In this document: piece by piece, positions 22,385-33,316 of the stretch
How positions within the stretch are numbered: the first letter of the stretch is position 1
Layout: every line of letters begins with the position of its first letter
DNA from: Triangularia verruculosa
Taxonomy: Eukaryota; Ascomycota; Sordariomycetes; Sordariales; Podosporaceae
Direction: 5' to 3'
Length of the DNA: 64,000 nucleotides
Assembly: GCA_033296885.1 (NCBI GenBank)
Contig: MU863879.1
Coordinates: 310,001-374,000, forward strand
The notes under the pieces: generated by a model
Databases searched by the model: none
What the model saw: only the letters and a program-made list of their open reading frames with translations
What the model was told of the DNA's origin: nothing
Made by a program: the position numbers and the translations under genes

Positions 22385-23283
22385 AACAAGGCAAGCAGAT
22401 GCCAGTATGGGCCTGTCCCAAAAGAAGAATTACAACATTGTGAATACTGCTTCCAGGCAATCTAATAGATATTCTTGAAGCGCAGATCTTTAAGTAGGTA
22501 GTTGTCGCCGCTAGCCTTACATCGGGGCTCTAGCTGTGGACTGTTGTGCAGCCAATGACTCTTTTGAGTTCCTTCAGCCTTATTATCTCCCATGTGCCTC
22601 CATGCTGATCTAAACTATACTACCTAACCCATGGTATCGTCCGTTCGGGCCGATCCACGACAATTGTGAGAGATTTCTCAACCAACAGAGCAAAGGCTAG
22701 CAGGGGTCTGCGCCTGCTCCCCACTCAGCAGTCATGCGTTCGCTCGCTGTTGGTTGATGGGGAAAGATGGTATGGGCTGTTGGTTGTAGGTGTCATTGCC
22801 AAGGGGACGCTCCGCCTACGTAGGTATCCAGAGGATGCTGAAACCTCAAGACAGAAGATTCCATGCTAATCGACCTCATCTGCTTTCAGCAACTACATGT
22901 AAACTTTCATGCAATATGTATAAAAGTGTAAGTCTCCTTCTTCGTTTTGGAGGGCGATATGTTGACCAGGTGCAAATATCTGTCCGCACTGATCTACACC
23001 ACCCCCGAATATCCGTTGACCCTCTCTTGCCGAGTTCCCGGAGGAAAGGTCACATGGGGGCGGAGACGAACAAACACAACGTACGTTGCATTTGGGCTCG
23101 GCGAGTCTCTAAACGAGGCGAAAAGGGCAGTCATGTTCCTCTTGGCGGTAGGGCTGATTCAAATAAGGAGTAACATGTCCCTTCGCTGCCGGTACTGCTT
23201 ACAGGCGACAAAACTCCATCTCATCCACCACTCGCCCGTCCGCGCTTGCTCATCTGCTCCCAAACGCGAGCAGAAAGAATCCA
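22385..23283. other. 0.9-kb spacer, no gene seen
   Basis: This holds the 3' UTR of the kinase-ankyrin gene and the promoter of the secreted membrane protein gene. Open frames here lack motifs. Nothing else is recognised. Confidence 0.6.
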
Positions 23284-24080
23284 ATGCTCTACCCCAAGCT
23301 TTTTGTCCTGGCGGCTTTGTCGTCGGCCTCAGCAGCCTTTGACCCCGCCAAAGACACAACCTGCAACGACCAAGGAATCTGCCTGTCTTCCTTCATTTGG
23401 TGCGATCAGAATGGGCAGGCCTGTGCCTACCCAGAGGGCACGGATGCGCTGATTCCAGGGAGTACTGCGGCGCCGTACGCCGTGCTCTATCATAACGTCA
23501 AATACGATCTCCGCTGGCGCCAGGCCCAGCCGGGCACTGATGTTCTGATCGAGTGGCTATTCGACGGTAGCCCGTTCCAAGAAGACGGGAAGTCGGCCAG
23601 CGGTCTTCCCGTGATGTGGAGTACTAGTGCGTGACCCTTGGCCCTTCTTTCCCTTTATGAGATTGACTAACTCGTTCATCCACCTTAGACGTGACAGCCT
23701 CCGCCACTCAGGGATCTTTTACCTTTGACCCGTACAGCATCCTCAAGGACTTCCCTACGACACACGCTCCTGACGTGTCCCCGGAGCACGCCGCGTCCTC
23801 CGCGAGTGGCGTTTTCAACACCATCCGCATCAGTCAGCCGGGGACCGACTTCCCGGGAGTTTACACTGACCAGTTCACAGTCCAGTCGAGCTGGGCCCAT
23901 CAGCTGGTGAAGAACATTCGCCAGCAGGACGCGGATATCCGTTCGGAAAAGAAACGGATGTGGAGACTCGGGGTCGGTATCGGTGTTGGGGTGGGAGTTC
24001 CGTTGCTGTCTGCCTTGGTGTGGTGGGCTGGCTCGAGGCATGGGTCTAGCAAGGCTACTCGCTCCTTCGCAGGGAAATAA
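23284..24080 (+). CDS. Secreted/type I single-pass membrane protein, unrecognised
   Basis: Two exons (23284-23626, 23689-24080; intron with GTGCGT donor, GACTAAC branch, TTAG acceptor) encode 244 aa. A signal peptide occupies about residues 1-18 (LFVLAALSSASAAF). The lumenal or extracellular part has four closely spaced cysteines near the N-terminus (TTCNDQGICLSSFIWCDQNGQAC). After splicing it reads through an NVTAS glycosylation sequon. A single transmembrane helix lies near residues 215-232 (LGVGIGVGVGVPLLSALVWW), preceded by KKR and followed by a short cytoplasmic tail. The layout suggests a cell-surface sensor or wall-associated protein, but I do not recognise a named family. Confidence 0.8.
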
Positions 24081-24674
24081 GCTGCAGCTGAAGAGCTGGA
24101 CGGAGGGTGTCCACGGCGCATTTGAGGGCCGATGGGGGTGCTGTCTGAGTTCCGTATATGTGATATTGTCAAGGACGTCGAATGGACGGGTATCAGTTGT
24201 TGTTGTTGGGGTTAGCACCATTGGTGTTTCAAGACGACAGGAGACAGAATTGGAATGTGAAGTTTGAATGGAACGCCACGTACTTTTGAATCACTGAAAA
24301 CTTAAACACAACGAGCCTGGTATTTGGGTTCCTGCCCCTAACCAAACAAACCCAATATACAGGACACAGCTCCTTATTAACCTGTCAGGCGGACGGGTTA
24401 CTGTGCCCGACAGCTAGGTAGACATCTGCATTGTTGGATCAAGTGGTGTCGTTGGAAAGTGTGGTTCGTTTTGCCGATCTCCGTACTTGGCTCTTCAATC
24501 TGATTTTCAGATGCTCGTCACCGGGCCTCACGCCTGCTGCCAGGTGGTGGGGAGCGAGTACGCCAGTTGCACGTGGAGAAATGCGTTTGCTCTTCCTCTT
24601 CATGTCCAGCCTCGAAATCCGACCTGGATGTTCCTTCCATTTCGACCACTCCAGCCTGACAAAAGAAAAGCGAT
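24081..24674. other. 0.6-kb spacer, no gene seen
   Basis: This is the 3' UTR of the membrane-protein gene plus the promoter of the amidase gene. No coding segment or RNA gene is recognised. Confidence 0.55.
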
Positions 24675-27215
24675 ATGGCTTCCTCCTCCGTGCAGGTGCT
24701 CGCGAGAGGCGAATATTTTGTGCATCCCCAGGAAGTGGTAGGTTCAGTTTCCAAAAAAGAGAATGTGAGACTGTGGATTGCTTACTGACTTGAATCGCAG
24801 GGTCGCCTCGTCGGAGCCGCTACAAGTGAGGGCAGTGAGTTCTGGACTCCCGCTGTGTTGCTGTCTGTGAAAGATTCTTCTTTTGGCTTGGAACATGCCC
24901 GAGCAGCTTTGGATGATTTTGCCCTTCAAGATGATGTTTTCTGCGACGATTTCACCTCGACTGTCATATTGCAACACGATGAAGCTATCGACATTGCTGC
25001 CGTCGCTTCTAGACTTGCAGAAAGTGGCTGCTTTCAAACAATCTTGTTCAAGAACAACGAAACGACCCCATTATTTGGTTTTCTCCCCCAGGGACCCTAC
25101 TTTGTCCACGCCAAATCAATCAATCAAGCTTGGAAGCTCTATGAAGACAGCCTTAACGCATTCGTCATTCCTACCGTCGCCGACGATGTTGTCAATCCAA
25201 CCAGGTACCTGAAACGCCTCGACCTTCAGTTAACATTGCCATGTATTAACACTTCCTCCGTTCAGTTTCTCCGCCCTCCAAGCCGTATCACAGCACGCTA
25301 TCTTCAAGAGTATTGCCGTGCCAAGTCGATTGTATGCAAGCCCGAGCAAAGAAAAGCCACTCGCCGGCGTTCGTGTCAGTATCAAGGACAACTACGATCT
25401 CAAGGGGATTCGAACCACGATGATGAACAGAGCCTACAATGAGATCTACCCACCTTGTACGTCCTCTGCGGCATACGTCACCAAGCTGACGCAACTGGGT
25501 GCCATCATCGTGGGAAAGACCAAAATGTCTCCCTTCGCATCCGCAGCAGAGCTTACCGATCAATGGATTGTTTGCCCCTGCCCCTTCAATCCGAGGGGTG
25601 ATGAGTATCAGTTTCCTTCATGCAGCTCAACCGGTGCTGGTGCCTCCCTTGCGGGATATCCCTGGCTCGATCATTCAATCGGGAGCGACAGTGGGTTGTC
25701 CCAACTTCATGTGGTATAATGTGCATTCTGCTTACACTTTTTGGCAAAGCATCCGGCAGTATACGTCTTCCTGCGGCCTTCAACGGCCTTTTCGGTCTTA
25801 GGACTTCTTATGGTATTGCATCAAGATAGGGTATCGTTCCTAGTTGCAAGTACGTATACCCAGTCAATGGACAACAGAGTACTTCATCTGATACTTTGTG
25901 AAGTGAGTTCGACACAGTTGGAACGCTGCACAGAAGCTTGGAGGATGCCAAGCATCTCATCAAGGCAACATTGGATGTTCCTGATTCGTCTCAGGTAAGC
26001 GTCTATTACGAGCTTATTTGCCCTTCTACCTTATCTAACAAAATCGAGTTTCCTAAACGCCTGCTTTATCCTCTCAACTTTTTCCCACAGGCCGACACAG
26101 AGCAACAAGCCATGACGGAGGAATTTATCACCATCGTCGAAGAATTTATCGGTGTCCAGCGAACTCCCATCAGTATTACTGACATCTGGGCTTCTAGTCC
26201 TCCCGAGGAAGCCGGCGGTAAGCCTCTGCTGGAGATGGTACAATTCTTGCTACACTGTTTTCTACCCTATACTGACTTGAACAGAGCGCTGTATGGCCCA
26301 TGTATTACGATACATACCACACCTTTGACGACTTTCGGAGTGAATACCTCGAAAAGTTTGGAACGCCCGCGTATGTGGGACCGTACATGCAGACGTGGTG
26401 GTAAGTGCCTGAACTGAATGGACGAGTGTGCAAGTCATATTGATTCGAGTCTACCTTAGGGGCATTGCTGTTTCGTTCACCGAAGAAGAACGCGCTCAGG
26501 GTGTAGCTGAGATGAAGGTCTTTAGAACCTGGTTCGAGAAGCATATCATGGGGCTCGACAAGGACTCTGTGACGGATGCTGTCATGATTATGCCGTTCGG
26601 CTCTGCGGCGCCCAAATACCGGGACGACCCAAACAAGTACGTGCCTCTTCTCTGCATTCGACCACTGTTCTAACCACAAGCAAACAGGCTTCCGAGCATT
26701 GTCGGATCATTCTCGGTGTTCTACTTGCCAGCAGTGCTTCAGACACCAGTGCTTATAGTGCCCAGTAAGTGACTTCATCCTTCTTGATGTGCCAAATTAT
26801 CGCCTTCACCATGCCTTCCTTGTTCACTTTAGCATTTTCCCATTCTCTGGCTTCCCTGGTTTGTCAGTCCACTTACATGCCCAGCACAGCTAGCTGCCTC
26901 GATTTACCTTCAATTTCTGGGTTCCCTTTCCTCGTGTTTCATCCTTCACCACGAGGCATACAGGTTTACTGACATCTTCTCTTCGCAGTTGGACAAAAGC
27001 CATATGACTCGCGGATCAGCGGGAAGAAAGAGTACCTGCCAATCGTGAGTAGTTTGATGGGCGCGAAAGGTAGCGATGTCTTGCTTCTCAACCTGGCTGA
27101 GGCGGTGCTCAAAAGGGCTGGTTGGCCGACCAAGGTCAAGACAGGGCGTGAAATGTTTGCGGTTGGGGATAATGTGCGGAATGTCTTGGATGGGGATATT
27201 GAGTATATGGGTTAG
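24675..27215 (+). pseudogene. Amidase-signature protein, broken by one in-frame stop
   Basis: Ten exons can be laid out: 24675-24737, 24801-25204, 25266-25690, 25750-25849, 25904-25994, 26091-26237, 26285-26400, 26460-26636, 26688-26764 and 26989-27215. All junctions are GT-AG and phase-consistent, and the total is 609 codons. The protein has an N-terminal extension, then an amidase-signature domain. Visible features are the lysine in VRVSIKDNYDLKG, the Ser-rich loop SCSSTGAGASLAGYPW and the nucleophile loop SIGSDTSGSIRLPAAFNGL, formed across an intron. Such enzymes hydrolyse amides by a Ser-cisSer-Lys triad. In exon 4 the codon at 25827-25829 is TAG, inside the conserved stretch between TSYGIAS and GIVPSC. 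No splice choice that I can find removes it. The other exons look intact, so this is a recent nonsense allele, a sequence error or a read-through gene. Confidence 0.78.
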
Positions 27216-27790
27216 GTGGGCTGAGGCTGTGTAAAAAAGAACTGGGGAAGGAATGCCTCGTCTCAAGTTTTGTAGGTGTTATGAGATACTCAGTCAATGC
27301 AAAGGAAATTGTTCTGCGGTTATTCTGCAGGACGCCCTATCTTAACAAGATTCCCGGTAGAAATGAGGGCTTGCGGTTAACACCCATTAGCCGTTTCGCG
27401 GAAACTGTTGGTAAAGTTGTATAGCTTTGGCTGGCGAGGCTTTGTCCCACCTGAAACTTTAATGCGCCTAAGCGCCTCACGAGCTCAGCCACAGTTTTGA
27501 CGCCGTCTTGCTCTGTTTCTCCTCGACAAGATTGGTCAAACATAAAGAGAATTGTCAAAGCTGTTGTCAGTTTGACACCATTCCTAATGGCGTGCATGTG
27601 CAGGCAGACGTGGCCATCCTGCACTGAGGCCCGCAGCCCTTCCATCCTTGTGTGACCTGGGCCTCATGCCTTCAAAACCCCACCTGCTCGCATTCTTTAC
27701 TCTAGGTATCCAGCACATATTCCTTATCTCAACAATCATCACCTGAAAACTTCAGACTTTACTCAACTCCATACACCCAGCATCAACAAA
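27216..27790. other. 0.6-kb spacer, no gene seen
   Basis: This lies between the amidase gene and the IFI6-like gene. It contains no supportable frame and should include the promoter of the latter (CT- and CA-rich leader before 27791). Confidence 0.55.
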
Positions 27791-28453
27791 ATGGCCTTCC
27801 CAACCTCCATCCTCAACTGCCTCTGCGGCCCCACCTCCTCATCCGACTACCCCGCGCACGAGTCGCATTATCACGACGACGAAAAAGCCCGTCTTTATCC
27901 CTCCCCTTCTGCCATCACCCCAACCCCCTATTCCACCCCCCCACCGCCATCCTCCACCCCTATCGTCAACGAAATCATCACCATCCTCCTCACCACCCCC
28001 TCACCCATCACCCCCTCCCTTTCCCAATCCAACATCGACTCCGCTCTCGAACTCCACGCCGCCTCCTGGAGCGAATACCTAGCCGAAAAGATCCTCCGCG
28101 CCCTCTCCGACCTCCTCTCCACGGCAACCGATCCCGAAACCAGAAAATCCTGGGGCGAGGCGCTGTCCCAAGCATACGATACCTCTGTCTCGATGGCGGA
28201 GGAGCTTTTTGTCGAGCTGGTGGGATACGTCAAAGAACACCCTTATGAAATCGCCGCGACGGTGCTGTTATCGTTGGTGACGTTTGGGGTGTTGGTTAGA
28301 CTTGCTCCGAGAGTGCTGGTGTTGTTGGGGTTTGGGGCGGAGGGGCCGGTGGAGGGGAGCTGGGCGGCGTGGTTCCAGAGCACGTATGGGGGTTATGTGC
28401 CCAAGGGATCGCTGATGAGTTATTTGCAGAGGTTGGGGATGACTTGGGAGTAG
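27791..28453 (+). CDS. IFI6/IFI27-like (ISG12 family) small membrane protein
   Basis: An intronless gene of 220 aa. The N-terminal half is Pro/Ser-rich and likely disordered (SPSAITPTPYSTPPPPSS). A predicted helical segment follows. The C-terminal third is hydrophobic, EIAATVLLSLVTFGVLVRLA then LVLLGFGAEGPVEGSWAAWF and VPKGSLMSYLQRLGM. This GF..GPV.GS.AA..Q...G.V..GS....LQ..GM pattern is that of the interferon-alpha-inducible 6-16/ISG12 family, whose animal members are small membrane proteins linked to mitochondrial apoptosis. Fungal homologues have no settled role. It neighbours a cluster of kinase-like and cell-death-type genes. Assignment rests on the C-terminal motif alone. Confidence 0.68.
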   Translation: MAFPTSILNCLCGPTSSSDYPAHESHYHDDEKARLYPSPSAITPTPYSTPPPPSSTPIVNEIITILLTTPSPITPSLSQSNIDSALELHAASWSEYLAEKILRALSDLLSTATDPETRKSWGEALSQAYDTSVSMAEELFVELVGYVKEHPYEIAATVLLSLVTFGVLVRLAPRVLVLLGFGAEGPVEGSWAAWFQSTYGGYVPKGSLMSYLQRLGMTWE

Positions 28454-28622
28454 TGGTGTGGGCTGCTGTTGAAGGCTTTTTTTCAGGAAGTCGTTATGGT
28501 GTTTGGTGTGATGTTGTTTCTGTTTTATGAGCTTCCATTGTCTGGATGCCAAAATATGATGGGCTCTTCCGGCTGCTCCTTCCAGGATGAAGCTCTATGC
28601 TACCTAGTGCTGTAGTCAATTT

Positions 28623-30209
28623 TTACCTCTTGGGCTCTGTTCCCGGTTCATGTTCCTTCCGCTCAAATTTGCTCGGCTTCAATTGAGATTGATTTGTCCG
28701 AATTCTTTCCGGGTCTGGCGTCGGCCCTGAAGATTTCCGGTATCTCTCCAACGAGGACTCGGAGAGAGGAATGGCAACTTTTCGTATGAGGTTCTTCACG
28801 GGGGTAGTAGCCTCTGGGGCAGGTTCCTTATCCTCATCCTTTTGGACAACCGTTCGGGAGCGTGGTATAACTGGGACAATCTTACGGATGCGTAGCCCGT
28901 CCGTTCGGATGTCATCCGGGACGAACGGTGACACCACAGGTCCGTATTCCCTTCCTACCTTGACGTTTGCAATCCACTCATGCTCCAGAGCCTCTCGCGC
29001 TGTGATCCTCTTGCTCGGATCCAGATGGGTCATTTTGGTGACTAGGTCGACGAATCCAAGGTCATGATGGTTTTCCAGCCCAGGGAGAAGCTTTCTGGTG
29101 CCAAAGGTACATTCTTCAATGGCTTTACTGAGAGGGCCGTACCACTGGTTTGGTTCGTCTTTAACTTGTTCGAGCAGCTTCTTCAACGCGTCCGCGTCTC
29201 CAAAGTAATTGAACCATATTCCCAGTTTGGCCAGTTGTTGTGGTGTTGGGACTTTGCGCCCGAGGCCGCCCAGCGCCACGAGGTTGTTGAGTGAAAACCC
29301 TGTCTCAGACTGGAGATCGAGGTCGCCGAGCATCCAGTTAACAGCGGCCAGGCCAAACGAGAACACATCGGATGGCCTGGCTTGAAGACCTCGAATCCAA
29401 AACTCGGGGCTCTTCCACGGTAGACCTTGGGGTCCTACGTGATATTGATTGATGCTCTCCTTGGACAGGTGTGGTAATATCACGTCCTCCAAGCCTCCTA
29501 GCTGGACCCTGTAAAGTCCATTTGAGGGGCGAAATGGAGAGGCTTCTGGTCCCGGATTCGGCTGATAGTCGACGAAGACGGCGTGTGGCCTTATATCTGG
29601 AAGTTTGGTCAGTCTGACAGAGATCCTGACCACATAGAAGAAGGGAGGCGTACTGAGATGAATGAGTTCTGTCTCATGAAGTGCCGCCAAGCCAGTGAGG
29701 GCTCGTTTGAGGATTTCTTTGCGCAGCTCCCATGGTAGCTCAGGATGCTCGCGGATCAATCGATTCATATTGTAGGGAAGGGCACGATAAACTAGAAGCC
29801 CCTTGCGTGGTTCGGCATCATGCACTGTCTGTAGGTTCGGGTGGATATAGAAACTCTTGTTTGCTCCGAGTACGTGTCTTGTTTGTGTTCCCCGTCGTAA
29901 CTCCTTCACCAAAAAGGTTTCTTTTCTGTCCTCCTCATCATACCTGATCGCTTGGTAGGTCCGGCATACCGGGCCCACTGCCCTCCACGGCGAAACCTGT
30001 GTAATAATATAAGCGTCGCGCTTCAGACCCACAATAAAATTGCCCACCGACCGAGGCAGATATTCGGTTGGAGTAGGTTTGGATTTTGTAGCTTGGGACT
30101 GCGATCTGGTGGCATCGTTGTGTTGAAAACGAGCGAGATTTCTGCCGTAAAAAAGACACTGACTGGCGCGCCAAAGCGTACTCCTAGTTTCAGTCTGCAA
30201 AGGGCTCAT
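28623..30209 (-). CDS. Protein-kinase-like protein, probably catalytically inactive
   Basis: Two exons (30209-29654 and 29596-28623; 57-nt in-frame intron with GTACGC donor, GACTGACC branch, CCAG acceptor) give 509 aa. The fold is kinase-like: lysine in ETFLVKELRR, hinge near LLVYRALPYNMNRLI, helix E AALHETELIHL, activation segment ending GLPWKSPEFW and DVFSFGLAAVNWML. A closing helix DPSKRITAREALEHEWI is typical of Ser/Thr kinases. The catalytic loop, formed across the intron, reads HLNIRPHAVFVDY, with Asn in place of the HRD aspartate. The metal-binding motif reads LGGLEDV rather than LGDLED. Both changes predict loss of phosphotransfer. A basic, Pro-rich tail ends the protein. A scaffold or signalling role is inferred. 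Confidence 0.84.
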   Translation of the reverse strand: MSPLQTETRSTLWRASQCLFYGRNLARFQHNDATRSQSQATKSKPTPTEYLPRSVGNFIVGLKRDAYIITQVSPWRAVGPVCRTYQAIRYDEEDRKETFLVKELRRGTQTRHVLGANKSFYIHPNLQTVHDAEPRKGLLVYRALPYNMNRLIREHPELPWELRKEILKRALTGLAALHETELIHLSTPPFFYVVRISVRLTKLPDIRPHAVFVDYQPNPGPEASPFRPSNGLYRVQLGGLEDVILPHLSKESINQYHVGPQGLPWKSPEFWIRGLQARPSDVFSFGLAAVNWMLGDLDLQSETGFSLNNLVALGGLGRKVPTPQQLAKLGIWFNYFGDADALKKLLEQVKDEPNQWYGPLSKAIEECTFGTRKLLPGLENHHDLGFVDLVTKMTHLDPSKRITAREALEHEWIANVKVGREYGPVVSPFVPDDIRTDGLRIRKIVPVIPRSRTVVQKDEDKEPAPEATTPVKNLIRKVAIPLSESSLERYRKSSGPTPDPERIRTNQSQLKPSKFERKEHEPGTEPKR

Positions 30210-30383
30210 TTTTATGTTTGTTGCAAAAACATATCGAGGAAGAAATTGTCAGGAGGATAATAAGGAGAAGAGCAGGAAGAGACGATGAAGGTTGATGATT
30301 GCCCCACCTTTTGTTGACTAATCAAATAGTAGCAACCACGTGCTGAATAGCAGCGGATGGAGTCAAGACATCCAAAAAGAATG

Positions 30384-30502
30384 ACATACAACACCAGGGA
30401 TTCCCCAGTGGTCACCCACCTGAGTACTAGTCTGGCGATTAGCAGCTTATCTAGGGGAGAGCAGACGGGATCCCGAGCCTTCTGCTATCTATGGTCGTAT
30501 GT
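30384..30502 (-). rRNA. 5S ribosomal RNA, copy 1
   Basis: A 119-nt match to filamentous-fungal 5S rRNA read on the minus strand. It starts ACATACGACCAT and contains the conserved GGGATCCCGTCTGCTCTCCC and CAGGTGGGTGACCACTGGGG. It ends GTTGTATGT, which pairs with the 5' end as helix I. Helix II is TAGCAG/CTGCTA. A TTTTT run just downstream would end RNA polymerase III transcription. It is a single dispersed gene. Confidence 0.95.
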
Positions 30503-33316
30503 GCTTGTCGTTGTCGGTTTTAGAGTACATAGATGGCGGGACATTCATCAGGCCGTTGTATGCTTCCGTGTGGAATGCGATGATTCTGCGAAACTCGAGG
30601 GTCTTTCATCACGCTATGCTCCGCTACCTCTTCCCAGGTTTGAGTCGTCATCGCATGGAACAGCTTCTGGAACTATTTCTATGATAGCCCATCTCTCTCA
30701 AGAACTACATAATAATGCCATCAAACCGAAGCAGAGAGTGATCAACTCAGATTCAGCAAGCCTCTTGTGTGACAAGGGCTGTATTTGCAGGGCTTGGAAC
30801 AGTAGTTCAATTCAGTAATAATCTTCAATGGCCTCGAAGTCCATGATGAAGAAAAAGAAGAAGAAGACTTGGAATAGTACAGTGATCCTGAACGCGTATT
30901 TATCCTCCGTCAAGTGGTCCGTGCCTTCCTTGCCTCAGGCTCCTGCCAAGTCCTTCAATATATCACTGAGCCAGTAGGATTCCTTTGATACCCGCCATGC
31001 CTCTGATTGACTGCTTCACTTCCATCGGTTGGCTCACAGCGTGCAGGTCGGTAGCTGTTAACCCGAGCTGTGGCCTGTTGGTCTTTTGCCGTGTGACATC
31101 TTGTGAGAATTCCATCAGAGCTTATGCCTGATATTATTCACTACAAGTCTCAACGGCATGCTTACAGGTACTAGTAATCTCATCATTGTCAAGTTACTTC
31201 TGCTGTCCCCCAGTCCCTCTTTGCTTGGGTAAGCGTTGTTTACCATGCATCTGTTTGTGACTTCCAGCCGCTGGAGTCCGACCCTCCCGCGTCTCCCACT
31301 TGCCTTCCCAGTTACCAACGCCCCTTCCGGTCTCGAAACCCCCCATGATGACATCCCCCCTCCCTCCTGCCCCCAGGACGAGCCACTAACGCATTTAAAC
31401 CCATTTCAGGCCGCTCGATGCCAACGAAAGCGGCCAAATGGTCTAATGTGTTCGATGATGACTCAAACCCACACTTTCATTGCTAAGAACGATGGCTCAA
31501 GTCAAGTCAGAGACAAATTTCTTCACATATTTAGGAAAATTTGAAAAAATCAAATACAATAACAAAAAAAAAAAAGAAAACCATCAAAAAAGAAAATGAT
31601 TTCATTTTCTATGATGAGAATTCAAATGTCTGAGAACACATTCTTTTTGAACTTTCACAACGAAGGAACTCATAGGGAGGCGTGCGGGGGTACATACCTT
31701 ATGATGTTGAGAGGGCAGAGAAAGATGGATTGCAGAACGTAGGAAAGGGGTCAGCAATTTATACTGCGCTGCGCAGCCAGTAAGCTGAAGCTTTTTGCCA
31801 CAGTGCACCTGTGCGTGAGTCATTTGTGGAAAGGTTCCAATGGGGTGGGATATGGCCCTAAGAGCGCACATCTCTGTGTTCAATACGAGCACTGACAATT
31901 ATTGAGGTTTTCCGGTCTTTTTTATGGTGCGAGACGGTCGCCGGTCAACTCAAAAAAGCTCACGTCAGCTATGTCTAGTCATTAAACTTCCAGGTTGTGA
32001 CTGGAAACTTTCCTCCACGCGAAGCTGTGGCGTAGTGGGTGGGAGGTTTTGGCTTTGGATGGTGGTGTGGTGGAAGTCTTGCAGCTGACCCCAAACCATC
32101 CTTCCGCACTAAGTACCTAGGTAGATACCTGACTTAAAATGAGACCACAATTGCGTATGATTCAGCCACCAGCTAGACGACGTCTAGATACAAAAGCCAT
32201 TTGTCACCATATCACTACGCCTTACGCACCCACCGCCCCCTATCCCGACGATGGGACCTACCTACCTACCTATCTTCAAAGGTAGGTAGGTAGGTATCCA
32301 TCCACCACTTCTCGGTAGGAACGTATTATAAAGAGATCAAGCATTATCCTTTTATTGCTATCAGTCACATTTGTCTACCTAGGTAGGGGCGCTAGTCTGA
32401 TGCTTTAAGTTGTTCGTGATGATAGGAAGCGAGCCAATGATTTGCAACACAGGAGCTGACGCGGAAACGGAGGTTATCACCTTGGGTTACGATCCTTGTA
32501 ACCTAACCTGGGGTCGCTCCGTGAATGATCATTAAAGCTATCGATTCCATGTGGTACCAAAGAGGCGACATATCACGGCTCAAAGTCTTCTACTGTGTTG
32601 AGATTCTAGACAAAAACGTGAGATATTCTTACACAAATACCTTTTTGAACCCTTGTGGTATCTCTGGTGAATATTGCCTCTTGAAATACAATCCCCAATT
32701 CTCCGGACGCAGGTACCCAACTTTTCGCAATATCATGAGGAGGCTGCCGGCAATCATGTTAACATTGAGGGTAGATATAAATTGATGATCGGTCCCCTCA
32801 CTCTTTAGGTTTATTAGCAATCAGGTAGGTACCTAGTTAAATACCCCATGCCTCTCGAGATCTTCGGATAACTTCAATGGCCGTGTAAGTGCCCTATCTG
32901 CCCGCCAATAATATCTCTCTAAATGGAACAGCTTGCGTAACTTACCTTATGACATTTAGGATACTATAAGCTACTATGTCTCCGTTATTTGCGTGCGAAA
33001 TTTGTCGTGCCCTTCATTTCTTTTTTGCCTCGAGTCTGTTTTGCAACATTAAATGCCTAAATGTTTCTCAGCCAGTTATCTTTATTCGTGCTGCGTCACA
33101 CAACATACCTGGCAGGTACGTACCTAATATAGGGTCAGGTACTTAGGCCTGCCGGAATCGCCACTTGCATTCATTGGTCCATACGGCCGTCTTATCAGGT
33201 GATGATCTGTCTGGCATAGGAGGTACAAAGCCACGTCAGTCCTCAGCCCAAGCCCCAGAAGGAGCTTCTCCTCGACACTTCGTTTCCTGGGGATTCCCTC
33301 AATAAACGCATCCACA
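30503..33316. other. 2.8-kb gene-poor, AT-richer spacer
   Basis: No convincing gene. Small frames (such as 32525-32785) lack motifs and codon structure. The stretch contains GAA-type and poly-A tracts (about 30.85 and 31.56 kb) and several copies of a TACCTAGGTA-like motif (near 32115, 32378, 32826 and 33115). It also has a CCTA/TAGG hairpin. It may be an old insertion site; no transposase, integrase or terminal repeats were found. Confidence 0.55.
32256..32295. repeat. CCTA/TAGG hairpin
   Basis: A 15-nt arm of CCTA repeats (32256-32270) is followed after 10 nt by its perfect complement (32281-32295). The unit resembles the TACCTAGGTA elements scattered in this spacer. Confidence 0.88.

Noticed and set aside
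30503..33316. Retrotransposon or DNA-transposon remnant
   Set aside because: No reverse transcriptase, integrase, transposase motif or long terminal repeats could be read on either strand.
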